Counted from the stretch's first letter, positions 8,525 through 18,037 are shown. The stretch: 64,000 nucleotides of DNA from an uncultured Chloroflexota bacterium (GCA_902774215.1 CACYHU010000054.1:1-64000), one strand, 5' to 3'. Numbers and translations are program-made. Notes: generated from the sequence alone by a model not told the origin.

Positions 8525-10123
8525 TCAGTCTTCAACATATGCCGTCTTCAGCAGCAGGGCATTGGACGGGGTAACGAAATAACCGTCAATGTTGTCATGC
8601 ATCAGCATGGTATTGGCCTTGTAGTACAGCGGCAGCACCGGATATTCGGCAGCAGCGATAGCTTCGGCTTCACGCATCACCTCAAAGGCTTCTTCAGCAT
8701 CGGTCATGTTCGCAGCCTGCTTCACCAGGGCATCATATTCCGCGTTGGAATAGAAAACGTTGTTATTGGCATCACCGGTAGTGAAGATCTGCAGGAAGGT
8801 CATCGGGTGAACATAGTCACCGGACCAGCCCATGGCGCCGATGTCATAATTACCGGCAACGTGTTCATCGTAGTAAACAGCCCAGTCGGCATTGCTGATC
8901 TTGATGGAAATATTCAGCGCATCCTGCAGCTGGCGGGCGAGGGCTTCAACGACCTTGCCGACGGTTTCATTGGAGTAATAGCTGAGTGTGATTTCCGGGA
9001 AGCCTTCACCGTTCGGATAACCGGCTTCAGCAAGAGCTGCCTGAGCACCTTCGATATCAGCTTCATCGGAAATATCATTATCACTGGCGGTATCCATCAG
9101 ATCCTCACCGTCGATAACATATCCCGGAGCCATGAAGGAAAAAGCAGGGTCGGCTTCAGTCTGGACAACATCCTCGATGATAGCGGTACGGTCAACAGCC
9201 ATGCTGAAAGCTTTGCGGACCAGGACATTATCGAACGGAGCTTTAGCGCAGTTGAAATCATACCAGACGGTCCCGTAGGAAGGAGTCATGACTACGCCGG
9301 CATCTTCAGCCTTCAGACGAGGCATATCTGCTGAAGGGATGTTTGACATACCATCAATGTTGCCGTTTTCATAAGCCATCAGGCTGGTACCCAAATCAGG
9401 AATGAAGCGGAAGGTGACCTTTTCAAGATTGACCTCTTCGGCATCATAATAATACGGATTCTTAACCAGGACAAAGCTTTCACCGAGATTGATCTCAGAC
9501 ATCTTGAATGGGCCATTGGTAACATAAGCATCAGCGGATGCGGTCCAACGGTCGCCGTTGGCAGCAACGGTGGCTTCCTGAACCGGGCTGAAGGTCCACA
9601 TGGTGAGAATATCAAGCCAGTAAGGTGCCGGAGCGATCAGTGTCATTTCAAGAGTCCGGTCATCCAGAGCTTTGACGCCGACAGTATCAAACCCGATGGA
9701 ATTATCTTCATAATATTCTGCCGCGCCGGCGACATAGCCCAGCAGGAAGTCAACATAGCGGGCACCGGTATTCGGGTCCAGGATACGCTGCATCGCATAA
9801 ACATAATCCTTAGCAGTGTGGTCGCTGCCGTCAGACCATTTCAGGCCCTCACGGAGGGTGAAGGTATAAACGGTACCGTCATCGGAGATGGTCCAGTCCT
9901 CAGCTTCTCCGGGGATCAGGGAACCGTCTTCAGTCGAGTAGGTAACCAGACCTTCAAAGACATTGTTAAGGATCGGGGAAGCGAAGGAATTGTTCGTGAT
10001 TCCCGGATCGATGCCATCCGGTTCATTAGCCAGAGCGTAAGTGATTTCCTGCACAGCGGCAGCAGCCGGAAGAACAGCGGCGGCCATCATCAGGCACAAC
10101 ATCAATAATAAAAATTTCTTCAT
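8525..10123 (-). CDS. oppA: Oligopeptide ABC transporter, substrate-binding protein (OppA/SBP_bac_5)
   Basis: 532 residues from the ATG at 10123, which has a GGAGG SD 5 nt upstream; an in-frame start 15 codons earlier lacks the signal-peptide context and an SD. The N-terminus is a signal peptide (MKKFLLLMLCLMMAAAVLPAAAA) without a lipobox Cys. The mature part follows the SBP family 5 pattern: ALANEPDGIDPGITNNS, FTLREGLKWSDG, GPFKMSEI, RKAFSMAVDR and a closing LPLYYKANTML. It captures peptides outside the membrane and delivers them to OppBC. It is the last gene of the operon, separated from oppF by a small hairpin that may let it be expressed at a different level. Confidence 0.92.
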   Translation of the reverse strand: MKKFLLLMLCLMMAAAVLPAAAAVQEITYALANEPDGIDPGITNNSFASPILNNVFEGLVTYSTEDGSLIPGEAEDWTISDDGTVYTFTLREGLKWSDGSDHTAKDYVYAMQRILDPNTGARYVDFLLGYVAGAAEYYEDNSIGFDTVGVKALDDRTLEMTLIAPAPYWLDILTMWTFSPVQEATVAANGDRWTASADAYVTNGPFKMSEINLGESFVLVKNPYYYDAEEVNLEKVTFRFIPDLGTSLMAYENGNIDGMSNIPSADMPRLKAEDAGVVMTPSYGTVWYDFNCAKAPFDNVLVRKAFSMAVDRTAIIEDVVQTEADPAFSFMAPGYVIDGEDLMDTASDNDISDEADIEGAQAALAEAGYPNGEGFPEITLSYYSNETVGKVVEALARQLQDALNISIKISNADWAVYYDEHVAGNYDIGAMGWSGDYVHPMTFLQIFTTGDANNNVFYSNAEYDALVKQAANMTDAEEAFEVMREAEAIAAAEYPVLPLYYKANTMLMHDNIDGYFVTPSNALLLKTAYVED

Positions 10124-10141
10124 TTTTCCTCCAAAAAATTT

Positions 10142-10161
10142 AAAACGGAAATCTCCGTTTT
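10142..10161 (-). promoter_or_regulatory. Hairpin between oppF and oppA
   Basis: AAAACGGA-aatc-TCCGTTTT is an 8-bp perfect stem with a 4-nt loop in the 66-bp oppF-oppA gap; on the minus strand a T-rich run follows directly before the oppA SD. It resembles an attenuating terminator or a processing stabiliser for the oppA message. Confidence 0.5.
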
Positions 10162-10189
10162 TATACAATAAACACCATCCAAAATTCTG

Positions 10190-11161
10190 CTAATGGCTGA
10201 CCTTATGGCACGCCACAAAATGGTCCGGAGAAACCTCACTGAATTCAGGGACTTCACTCCGGCAGCGCTCCTCCGCATAAGGACAACGCGTATGGAAACG
10301 ACAGCCTTCAGGCGGAGCAATCGGGCTGGGGATGTCACCGGCGATCCCGGCATTTTCCTTCTTCCGTGCCAGTTCCGGATCCGGGATCGGTACCGAAGAA
10401 AGCAGCCCCTGCGTATAAGGATGCAGCGGATGGGCATAGATCTCATCCGTCCCGCATTTTTCAACCAGCTTGCCGAGGTACATCACCCCGACATCATCAG
10501 AGACGTAGCGAACCATGGAAAGGTCATGTGCAATAAACAGATAAGTCAGCCACTGCTCTTCCTGAAAAGCCCGAAGCATATTAACTACCTGCGCCTGGAT
10601 GGAGACATCCAGTGCCGAAATCGGCTCATCGCAAATCACCAGCCGGGGATGAAGGATCAGTGCCCTCGCAATACCGACACGCTGACGCTGCCCGCCGGAA
10701 AATTCATGCGCATACCGGCTGGCGTGTTCCTGATTTAACCCGACCTGATGAAGCATATCCGCCACCAATTCACGCTCTTCCGCCTTGTTCTTACAAATAT
10801 GGTGAGCACGAAGCGGCTCCGCGATGATATCCTGTACTGTCATGCGGGCATTCAGCGAAGCATAGGGATCCTGAAAAATCATCTGCATTTTCCGCCGGTG
10901 AGGAAGCATTTCCTTCTGGGAAAGGTTCGTAATATCCGTCCCGTCCAGGATGATTTTCCCGCGGGTCGGGTCATAGATACGGATCACTGTCCGCGCACAG
11001 CTGCTTTTTCCGCAGCCGCTTTCTCCGACCAATCCCAGTGTTTTTCCCTTTTCGATCGAAAAACTGACATCATCAACAGCATGAACGACCTTATTCCCGG
11101 AAACCGGGAAATGTTTGGTCAGATTTTCGACACGAAGAAGGACTGATGATTCATCATTCAT
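10190..11161 (-). CDS. oppF: Oligopeptide ABC transporter ATP-binding protein (OppF)
   Basis: 323 residues from the ATG at 11161; the longer open frame upstream reads through the end of oppD and is not protein-like. Walker A GESGCGKSS, the Q-loop FQDPYASLN, signature FSGGQRQR, Walker B VICDEPISALD and the H-loop IAHDLSMV are all intact. The C-terminus has the oligopeptide-type zinc/cluster-like cysteine pattern (GCRFHTRCPYAEERC). It powers peptide uptake with OppD. The SD is weak and the gene lies 28 bp after oppD. Confidence 0.92.
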   Translation of the reverse strand: MNDESSVLLRVENLTKHFPVSGNKVVHAVDDVSFSIEKGKTLGLVGESGCGKSSCARTVIRIYDPTRGKIILDGTDITNLSQKEMLPHRRKMQMIFQDPYASLNARMTVQDIIAEPLRAHHICKNKAEERELVADMLHQVGLNQEHASRYAHEFSGGQRQRVGIARALILHPRLVICDEPISALDVSIQAQVVNMLRAFQEEQWLTYLFIAHDLSMVRYVSDDVGVMYLGKLVEKCGTDEIYAHPLHPYTQGLLSSVPIPDPELARKKENAGIAGDIPSPIAPPEGCRFHTRCPYAEERCRSEVPEFSEVSPDHFVACHKVSH

Positions 11162-11189
11162 AATTCTTATATTCTCGATTAATTTTTGA

Positions 11190-12191
11190 TTACCGGAAGG
11201 GATTTCCTTCCGCAGGAGCCTCCGGGTCCAGCAGCCAGCACATACTGCGGCTGTTATCACCGGTCTGCACATAGGGCGGCATCTCATCAGCACATATACG
11301 CATAGCATATCGGCACCGCGGAGCGAAAGGACATCCTTTCGGCGGGCGGATCATATCCGGCGGAGAGCCGGGGATCGGCACCAGCCGTTTGCTTTTGTCC
11401 TGGTTCATATCCGGAATAGAGGCCAGCAGTCCCATGGTATAAGGATGTTTCGGACTTTTGAAAATGCTGTAAATATCAGCTTCTTCCATGATCAGCCCGC
11501 CATACATCACCGCGACCCGGTCCGCCAGTTCCGCCACTACACCGAGGTCATGTGTGATGAACATGATGCTCATCCCCATTTCCTGCTGCAATGACCGCAT
11601 CAGCTTGAGTATCTGGTCCTGTATAGAAACATCCAATGCTGTTGTCGGTTCATCCGCGATCAGCAGCTCCGGACGGCAGGCAAGCGCCATGGCGATCATC
11701 ACCCGCTGCCGCATACCTCCGGAAAATTCATGAGGATAAGATTTCAGCCGCTTTTCAGGCTCCGGAATGCGCACCATACGGAACAGTTCAATGACTTTCC
11801 TGTCCCGTTCATTTTTCGATAATTCTTTCTTATGCTCCCAGAGCATTTCACCAACCTGATCTCCCAAAGGAATCAGCGGATTCAGACTGGTCATGGGGTC
11901 CTGGAAAATCATTGCGATCCTTCCGCCGCGGATCGAACGCATTTCTTTCCTGCTTTTTGACGAAAGTTCTTCACCATCCAGCTTGATCGATCCGGCGCTG
12001 ATCTTGCCGGTCGGACCCAACAGCTTCAGAATCGAAAGGCTCGTCACGGATTTTCCGCTGCCGCTCTCTCCGACAATACCAAGCGTTTTTCCCTTTTCCA
12101 CATCAAAAGAGACACCACGCACCGCCTGCACCTCCCCATTGGAAGTCAGGAATGATGTGTGAAGATCGCGGACTTGTAATATTTTTTCCAT
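11190..12191 (-). CDS. oppD: Oligopeptide ABC transporter ATP-binding protein (OppD)
   Basis: 333 residues with Walker [11 protein letters not shown]-loop [10 protein letters not shown], signature FSGGMRQR, Walker [13 protein letters not shown] and H-loop ITHDLGVV. The C-terminal oligopeptide-type extension has [15 protein letters not shown]. Forms the ATPase heterodimer with OppF under the OppBC channel. Third gene of oppB-C-D-F-A, 46 bp after oppC. Confidence 0.93.
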   Translation of the reverse strand: MEKILQVRDLHTSFLTSNGEVQAVRGVSFDVEKGKTLGIVGESGSGKSVTSLSILKLLGPTGKISAGSIKLDGEELSSKSRKEMRSIRGGRIAMIFQDPMTSLNPLIPLGDQVGEMLWEHKKELSKNERDRKVIELFRMVRIPEPEKRLKSYPHEFSGGMRQRVMIAMALACRPELLIADEPTTALDVSIQDQILKLMRSLQQEMGMSIMFITHDLGVVAELADRVAVMYGGLIMEEADIYSIFKSPKHPYTMGLLASIPDMNQDKSKRLVPIPGSPPDMIRPPKGCPFAPRCRYAMRICADEMPPYVQTGDNSRSMCWLLDPEAPAEGNPFR

Positions 12192-12237
12192 AATTATTCA
12201 GTATACTGAGGGCAGCTCTGATCCTATAACCTGATCT

Positions 12238-13395
12238 CTATTTCTTCAGTTTCGGATCCAGAGCGTCCCGCAGGCCATCACCTACAAAGTTGAACGCAAA
12301 CATGATCAGACAAATCACCAGCGCCGGCAGAAACAGCTGATACGGATTTGTCCTCAGCGCTTCCGTGGCGTCATTACACATCGTACCCAATGAAGCCAAT
12401 GGCGGAGCAATGCCAATACCGATAAAACTCATGAAGGCTTCCATAAAAATGGCACTCGGGATAAGCATCGTCACAGTCACCAGAATCGGCCCCATGGCAT
12501 TGGGAATCAGGTGATTGGTCAGAATGGAAAGCGTGGATGAGCCGATCGTTCTGGCAGCCATCACGAATTCCTGATTCTTCAGACTCAGCACCTGACCGCG
12601 GACTACGCGAGCCATATCGACCCAGTAGACACTGGAAAGGGCGATAACGATGGATAAAAACCCGTCATCAAGACAGACCTTGATCAGAATCACATAAAGC
12701 GTCAGCGGAATGGTTGAAATGATGTCAACGATACGCATCATGACCGCATCTGTCTGTCCACCCAGATAACCGGAGATACCGCCATAGAAAATACCGATAA
12801 CCATGTTGACCATCGCGGCAATAAAAGCAACCAGAAGGGAGATACGCGTACCATACATCAGCCGGCTCAGGATGTCACGGCCAAGATGATCCGTCCCCAA
12901 CAGGTAGGTCTGGTTCCACATGGTTTTGCCCTTTTCAATACGGTTTCCGTTTTCATCCCTTATCGTCGCCGGCATAACGGTATAATCCAGCGTTACAGTC
13001 ATATCATCTTTATAGGGAAAGACTGTAATTTTTTCTTTCGAGTTATCCTTACCCTTTTTGAGCTGTCCGAGCAAATGCCCGTCTTTATCTACCTCAATGA
13101 GCTTCAAAGCCTTGGTGATATAAAGATAATTCCCATCCGGAGCCGGATAGACCTGCATTACAGGAGGAATATTTGCAAGCTTCGTATTCTGGTCATCATA
13201 GCCATAAGGCGTAAGATAGGGTCCTGCGATCGCAAAAAGAAGCAGCAGGACGATGATGACCAGTCCCAGCAAAGCAGTCGGTTTATGGCTGAAACGGAAC
13301 CACACATCCTCAGCAAAGGTACGGGGCTTGGAGTAAAGCCGATCCGCTTCCCCGCTCAGTTCGATCCGTTCCCATTTATTTCCGGTCTGTGTCAT
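12238..13395 (-). CDS. oppC: Oligopeptide ABC transporter permease (OppC) with enlarged loop
   Basis: 385 residues from the ATG at 13395 (SD GAAGGGTGAG); an in-frame TTG six codons earlier is a less likely start. The family N-terminus and first TM (TALLGLVIIVLLLLFAIAGPYL) are followed by an unusually long extracytoplasmic insert of about 70-80 residues, including DGNYLYITKALKLIEVDKDG, before the usual LLGTDHLGRDILSRLMYG. The permease EAA-type loop (ARTIGSSTLSILTNHLIPNA) and closing FNFVGDGLRDALDPKLKK are normal. Typical OppC/DppC proteins are near 300 residues, so the insert probably contacts OppA. Confidence 0.9.
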   Translation of the reverse strand: MTQTGNKWERIELSGEADRLYSKPRTFAEDVWFRFSHKPTALLGLVIIVLLLLFAIAGPYLTPYGYDDQNTKLANIPPVMQVYPAPDGNYLYITKALKLIEVDKDGHLLGQLKKGKDNSKEKITVFPYKDDMTVTLDYTVMPATIRDENGNRIEKGKTMWNQTYLLGTDHLGRDILSRLMYGTRISLLVAFIAAMVNMVIGIFYGGISGYLGGQTDAVMMRIVDIISTIPLTLYVILIKVCLDDGFLSIVIALSSVYWVDMARVVRGQVLSLKNQEFVMAARTIGSSTLSILTNHLIPNAMGPILVTVTMLIPSAIFMEAFMSFIGIGIAPPLASLGTMCNDATEALRTNPYQLFLPALVICLIMFAFNFVGDGLRDALDPKLKK

Positions 13396-13429
13396 CTCTG
13401 TCTCACCCTTCAAAGCTCACACTCCCGCT

Positions 13430-14347
13430 CTAATCATACTTGATCCGTGGATCGATCAGACAGTAGAAAAGGTCGACAATAAAGACCATCGCAATCAGAA
13501 ACGCCGCATAAAAAACCGTCATTCCCATGATCGTCGTGTAATCCCGCTGGGTCACACTGTTCACAAAGTACCCGCCCATTCCCGGGATCGCGAAGATCTT
13601 TTCAATAACAAAAGAGCCGGTGAGCAGGTTGGCGACCGTCGGGCCAAGCACAGTGACGACGGGGATCAGCGCATTGCGCAGAGCATGTTTGACGATAACA
13701 CGTGTTTCACTGATACCCTTTGCCCGGGCTGTACGGATATAATCCTGTCCCATAACGTCTAATAATGATGAACGCATCAAACGTGCAAGGAAAGAAACGG
13801 AATAACCGCCCATAGCGATGACCGGCAGTATGTAGCCCTGCCAGGTATCCACGCCATAAACCGGTGTCCAACCGAGTTTGAATGAAAATACATAAATCAA
13901 AGCAGTCGCGACCACAAAAGACGGGATCGTCACCCCGACTGTTGCGAGTGCCATCAGCAGCATATCCTGCCATTTCCCGTTTTTCAGGGCGGAAACGATC
14001 CCCATGGGAATGCTGGCGATCAGCACAAAGACCAGTGTAATGGAGCCGAGCTTCGCCGAATAAGGCAGCCCGTTTTCAATAAAATCATTGACCGTTTTTC
14101 CCTGATATTTGAAGGAGGGCCCCAAATCAAAACGCAGCAGGCCACCGACATAATCAAAAAACTGCTTCCACAGCGGGTCATTCAGTTTATATTTCTCATT
14201 CAGCGCATCCATCACTGCTTTGGAAACCTGCTTTTCACCTGTAAAAGGACCGCCGGGAACCGCGTGCATCAGGATAAAAGTCAGCAGCGTGATCATAAAC
14301 AGCGTGAGGAGCATCATCGCCATGCGTTTCAACAAAAATTTCGCCAT
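13430..14347 (-). CDS. oppB: Oligopeptide ABC transporter permease (OppB)
   Basis: 305 residues from the ATG at 14347, preceded by GGAGAAG; a longer in-frame start (14389) adds a charged tail that does not fit the family. The first TM begins immediately (KFLLKRMAMMLLTLFMI), followed by the VPGGPF motif and later the ARAKGISETRVIVKHALRNA permease loop and FVIEKIFAIPGMGGYF. First gene of the operon; 34 bp separate it from oppC. Forms the peptide channel with OppC. Confidence 0.93.
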   Translation of the reverse strand: MAKFLLKRMAMMLLTLFMITLLTFILMHAVPGGPFTGEKQVSKAVMDALNEKYKLNDPLWKQFFDYVGGLLRFDLGPSFKYQGKTVNDFIENGLPYSAKLGSITLVFVLIASIPMGIVSALKNGKWQDMLLMALATVGVTIPSFVVATALIYVFSFKLGWTPVYGVDTWQGYILPVIAMGGYSVSFLARLMRSSLLDVMGQDYIRTARAKGISETRVIVKHALRNALIPVVTVLGPTVANLLTGSFVIEKIFAIPGMGGYFVNSVTQRDYTTIMGMTVFYAAFLIAMVFIVDLFYCLIDPRIKYD

Positions 14348-14420
14348 GAATCGTTCTTCTCCTTTCCGCTTTTTCGTATGCTGCCGCAATTGTTCTCCGT
14401 CACCTTTTTACTCATCACTT

Positions 14421-14448
14421 TATTATGATAAAGCAGGCAAGTGAACAA
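14421..14448 (-). promoter_or_regulatory. Possible opp operon promoter
   Basis: On the minus strand TTGTTC (14448-14443) and ATAATA (14426-14421) are separated by 16 bp, about 75 nt before the oppB start. The match is moderate. Confidence 0.35.
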
Positions 14449-14567
14449 TATCCACCAATTATATCTTTCCCTTGGCAAAGCCGCAAGGCAGAATCAAAAA
14501 AAGGTTATATTCACAAATCTAATAAAACATATATAAAACACAGATGAAAAACCGGTTTGAAATACGG

Positions 14568-14573
14568 TATAAT
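14568..14573 (+). promoter_or_regulatory. -10 box of leaderless AI-2E family gene
   Basis: TATAAT is followed after 8 nt by the ATG at 14582, with no SD between. Transcription would start within a few bases of the start codon. No clear -35 at 17 bp. Confidence 0.5.
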
Positions 14574-14581
14574 ATTTTCCT

Positions 14582-15082
14582 ATGTTAGGTAAACGAATTC
14601 TCAACGTCTGGAAAAATTATATTTCCAGCCAGTTTCTGGTGACTTTATTCATCTTCTTCCTCACCTGGGCGGCGGGGGGATTTACCGGCCTGCGTTTTGC
14701 TTTTCTGAACGCACTGGCAGCCGGGGTCTGTGAGGCCATTCCCAACTTTGGCCCGATCATCTCCGGTGCAATATCCGTGATTCTCGCGCTGGTCTTCGGT
14801 TCATCCAAACTGGATCTGGCAAACTGGCAGTTTGCGCTGGTGATCGCCGGCTGCTGCATTCTGATTCAGCTGCTGCAGAACTGGCTCATCAGTCCCCTGA
14901 TCATCGGCAAAAAAATGGATCTGAATCCGATCATTATATTTATCGGAATGCTTGTGTTTTCCGCACTCTTCGGGTTCTGGGGCATGATCCTGGCTGTTCC
15001 CATCATGGCATCCTGCAAAGAAGCCATGAAATACTCTGAGGAGAAAAAAGCCGCCGAAAACCCGGATATACTGCAAAAATAG
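14582..15082 (+). CDS. AI-2E family (PerM-like) transporter, C-terminal half only
   Basis: 166 residues with about four hydrophobic segments. CEAIPNFGPIISGAISVIL, LISPLIIGKKMDLNPIIIF and FGFWGMILAVPIMASCKE match the C-terminal half of the AI-2E/PerM membrane family, normally about 350 residues. The N-terminal half is absent, and no coding remnant of it was found in the 230 bp upstream. Since a good TATAAT box sits immediately before the ATG, the short form may be a genuine expressed gene rather than debris. Function as an exporter cannot be assumed for the half-size form. Confidence 0.7.
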   Translation: MLGKRILNVWKNYISSQFLVTLFIFFLTWAAGGFTGLRFAFLNALAAGVCEAIPNFGPIISGAISVILALVFGSSKLDLANWQFALVIAGCCILIQLLQNWLISPLIIGKKMDLNPIIIFIGMLVFSALFGFWGMILAVPIMASCKEAMKYSEEKKAAENPDILQK

Positions 15083-15109
15083 CATACGTCAGTTATCATT
15101 ATTAAAAAA

Positions 15110-15146
15110 AGCGGCCGGGAAACGGTAAAACCGAAATCCGGCCGCT
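15110..15146 (-). terminator. Shared terminator between AI-2E gene and thrC
   Basis: AGCGGCCGG (15110-15118) pairs with CCGGCCGCT (15138-15146). On the minus strand it is followed by a run of seven T, so it terminates thrC well; it may also serve the convergent plus-strand gene. Confidence 0.8.
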
Positions 15147-15165
15147 AAAATGTATTCTGTCTAAT

Positions 15166-16647
15166 TTACCTGAGGAAGTCCGACACAACGGTTTCCATCT
15201 GCTCTTTTTCCACTGACTCGGAAAAGCGCACTTTGGCATTTCTGAGCGCAGCCAGAGGAGCCGGAGCAGAAACACCGGTTAAAGCTTCCAGTTCAGCAAT
15301 TTCAGAGAGGCCATCTCCGGTACCGGGATGGCTAAGGCCTTCAAGCACCGCACCGCAGAATTTGAAGGGGCTGGCTGTCGAAACAACAACGACCTGTTCC
15401 TGTGAGACTTCCTCCCTGCGGTATTGTTCAAGGACATTATGCGCAACTGCGGTATGCGTATCCATCAGGTATTGATGATCCGCCCAGACACTGCCGATCT
15501 GCGCTTTTGTATTGTTTTCATCACAGCAGCCCGCCCGGAACAATTTATCCAGCTTTTCTTTTACCTCCGGTGTTACGGAATAACAGCCATCGTTTTTCAG
15601 AGCCGTCATCAGCGAAGTGATATACCCGGCATCCTTTCCGGAAACTTCAAAGAGCAGCCGTTCCAGATTGGATGAAATCAGAATATCCATTGAAGGGGAG
15701 ACCGTGGTGAAAAACGGACGGTTCCGGTTATAGGTTCCGGTATGGAAAAATTCCGTCAGGACATCATTGGAATTCGAAGCACAAATCAGCCGTTTTACAG
15801 GCAGACCCATCTGTTTTGCATAGAAGCCGGCGAGGATATCGCCGAAATTCCCGGTCGGGACACAGAAGCTGATCTCCTCTCCGTTGTGAATCTTGCCTTC
15901 ATTCAACAGGTCACAATAAGCCGATATATAATAAACGATCTGCGGAAGGAGTCGTCCCCAATTAATGGAATTTGCGGAAGAGAGGAACCAGCCCCTGGCC
16001 GCAAGCTCAGATGCAAAAACCGGATCGGAAAATATCTGTTTGACGCCTGTCTGTGCATCGTCAAAATTACCTTCCACACCGCAGACACTCACATTATTAC
16101 CCTGCTGCGACTGCATCTGCAGTTTCTGTACATCAGAAACACCGTCACGCGGATAGAAAACAAGAATCGCGGTATCTTCAACATCCCTGAACCCTTCCAG
16201 AGCGGCCTTGCCTGTGTCACCGGAAGTAGCGACAAGAATACAAACCTTTTTTGATTCATTGGTTTTCCGCAAAGAGGCGGTCAGCAAATAGGGCAGGATC
16301 TGCAGGGCGATATCTTTAAAAGCACAGGTCGGCCCATGCCACAGCTCCATAAAAGAGGTTTTTTCATCAAGCCGGTGCAGTGGAGCGGCACTTTCCGTGC
16401 TGAAATTAGCATATGCGGCTTTGGTATACTCTAACAATTCATCAGCAGTAAAATCCGAAAGATATAATTTCATCACAGCGGCAGACCTTTCGGCGTAATT
16501 CATGGCTGACAGCTGTGTCAGAAAATTTGCATCGATCTGCGGAACAGATTCCGGAACAAACAAACCACCTTCACGGGAAAGCCCCCTGGCGATCGTTTCC
16601 GCGGCAGTCAAAGACAAGCTTGTATCACGAGTGCTTCGATAATTCAT
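15166..16647 (-). CDS. thrC: Threonine synthase
   Basis: 493 residues from the ATG at 16647 (SD AGGAG); the longer TTG start lacks an SD. The N-terminal MNYRSTR, the PLP-lysine region GPTCAFKDIALQILP (about 107-121), the phosphate-binding VATSGDTGKAALEGF and VPTGNFGDILAGFYA segments identify the class of ThrC found in enterobacteria and clostridia. It converts O-phosphohomoserine to threonine in the cytoplasm. It stands alone here, downstream of pfkA but separated from it by a terminator; a TATAAT box near 16680 on the minus strand is the likely promoter. Confidence 0.93.
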   Translation of the reverse strand: MNYRSTRDTSLSLTAAETIARGLSREGGLFVPESVPQIDANFLTQLSAMNYAERSAAVMKLYLSDFTADELLEYTKAAYANFSTESAAPLHRLDEKTSFMELWHGPTCAFKDIALQILPYLLTASLRKTNESKKVCILVATSGDTGKAALEGFRDVEDTAILVFYPRDGVSDVQKLQMQSQQGNNVSVCGVEGNFDDAQTGVKQIFSDPVFASELAARGWFLSSANSINWGRLLPQIVYYISAYCDLLNEGKIHNGEEISFCVPTGNFGDILAGFYAKQMGLPVKRLICASNSNDVLTEFFHTGTYNRNRPFFTTVSPSMDILISSNLERLLFEVSGKDAGYITSLMTALKNDGCYSVTPEVKEKLDKLFRAGCCDENNTKAQIGSVWADHQYLMDTHTAVAHNVLEQYRREEVSQEQVVVVSTASPFKFCGAVLEGLSHPGTGDGLSEIAELEALTGVSAPAPLAALRNAKVRFSESVEKEQMETVVSDFLR

Positions 16648-16763
16648 AACTATTCTCCTGAAATCAAAGGACAATTATATCCAAACTTTGTCATAACATC
16701 AGTATCAATCAGAAAAATGAGGATTACAGTAATAAAATGTCTGAAACTGAAGACATAAATAAA

Positions 16764-16794
16764 CAGAGGCCGGAATAGTGTATTTCGGCCTCTG
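16764..16794 (-). terminator. Terminator after pfkA
   Basis: CAGAGGCCGGAAT (16764-16776) pairs with ATTTCGGCCTCTG (16782-16794): 13 bp with one G-U and a 5-nt loop, 21 nt beyond the pfkA stop. The T-run is interrupted. Confidence 0.7.
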
Positions 16795-16814
16795 AATTCT
16801 TCGCAAACAATTTC

Positions 16815-17804
16815 TCAGCGGGAAAGAACGTTGGAAATTTCCATATAATGCTGGTTCAGCTGGCGGTGTTTACCGATAACATCCTTGAGCGGGATCGGGG
16901 TGATCTTATCCGCCTGCAGTGCGGTCATCACACCAAACTGGTTATTGGTTACCCAATCGACCGCGGTAAACGCCATGCGGGAAGCCAGGATACGGTCAAA
17001 AGCAGAGGGAGAACCGCCGCGCTGGACATAACTGAGGTTGATGCCGCGGGCAGTAAAGCCAAGATCCATTGCATCCAGCTGCTTGACAACTTCATCCAAT
17101 GAAAGCGGATAACCTTCCGCCATCAAAATAATGCAGTGCTTCTTTCCGCGTTTATAAGCATTTTCAATCGTATTCGCAACTTCTTCGATCGAAATCGGAT
17201 TTTCAGGAATCAGTACACATTCACCGCCGGAAACAATGGCTGACTGAACAGCAAGATAACCGCAGTCGCGGCCCATCGTCTCAATGATGAATGCGCGGCT
17301 GTGTGAGGCTGCAGTATCGCGGATCTTGTCGATTGCTTCAGTGATCGTATTCAGAGCAGTATCAACACCTACGCAGGTAGAAGTGCCCCAGACATCATTG
17401 TCGATCGTTCCCGGGATGCCAACAACAGGAAATCCCATTTCAGAAAGAGCGTTCCCGCCTGTCATTGTACCGTCACCGCCGCAAACGATCAGGGCATCGA
17501 TTCCCATATTGTTCATACTGCGGATCGCTTCCCTCTGTCCCTTCGGAGTTTTCATCTCCGGGCTGCGGTCCGATCCGAGAAAAGTACCGCCACGATGGAG
17601 AATATTTGAAACATCACGTTTGCCGAGCAGTTCAAACTCCCCGTTGATCAAACCGGTGTAACCATTCTTAACGCCATATACTTTCAGACCCTTTGCCGAG
17701 CCTGCACGCACCACACCACGGACAACTGCATTCATGCCGGGAGCATCACCGCCAGAAGTCAATACACCAATCGACCGGATAATAATATTTTGCTGCTGAT
17801 CCAT
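16815..17804 (-). CDS. pfkA: ATP-dependent 6-phosphofructokinase
   Basis: 329 residues, close to bacterial PfkA. The N-terminal GVLTSGGDAPGMNAVVRG, CGGDGTMTGG and PGTIDNDVWGTSTCVGVDTA segments are diagnostic. Gly in GGDGT and Gly in PGTIDND (rather than Asp and Lys) indicate ATP rather than pyrophosphate as donor. Catalytic Asp lies in TIDND; MGRDCGYLA and the MAEG segment bind fructose 6-phosphate. SD AAGGAG precedes the ATG and a TATAAT box (minus strand, 17856-17851) gives a leader of about 40 nt. Commits hexose phosphate to glycolysis. Confidence 0.95.
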   Translation of the reverse strand: MDQQQNIIIRSIGVLTSGGDAPGMNAVVRGVVRAGSAKGLKVYGVKNGYTGLINGEFELLGKRDVSNILHRGGTFLGSDRSPEMKTPKGQREAIRSMNNMGIDALIVCGGDGTMTGGNALSEMGFPVVGIPGTIDNDVWGTSTCVGVDTALNTITEAIDKIRDTAASHSRAFIIETMGRDCGYLAVQSAIVSGGECVLIPENPISIEEVANTIENAYKRGKKHCIILMAEGYPLSLDEVVKQLDAMDLGFTARGINLSYVQRGGSPSAFDRILASRMAFTAVDWVTNNQFGVMTALQADKITPIPLKDVIGKHRQLNQHYMEISNVLSR

Positions 17805-18037
17805 ATCCGTAACTCCTTACACAATATATGAGAATCTCAAATCTTTTGCAATTATAACATGTAAAAATCAAAAAAGCAAAAACATTTTTTTTCATTTTGT
17901 CACTGTCACAGATTTTTTGCACATACCAATCCGCATGTATTGTGCGATTTTATGAATTTCTTTAAGAATAGGACGATTTTTTTAAGATTCATGGTACAAT
18001 AAGAATCGAGAGAGTTTTTAATTGTAGGGGGACCATA

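Noticed and set aside
11162-11308. Upstream extension of oppF
   Set aside because: These codons lie inside the end of oppD in another frame and give Cys/Arg-rich, non-family sequence; MNDES at 11161 fits the family start.
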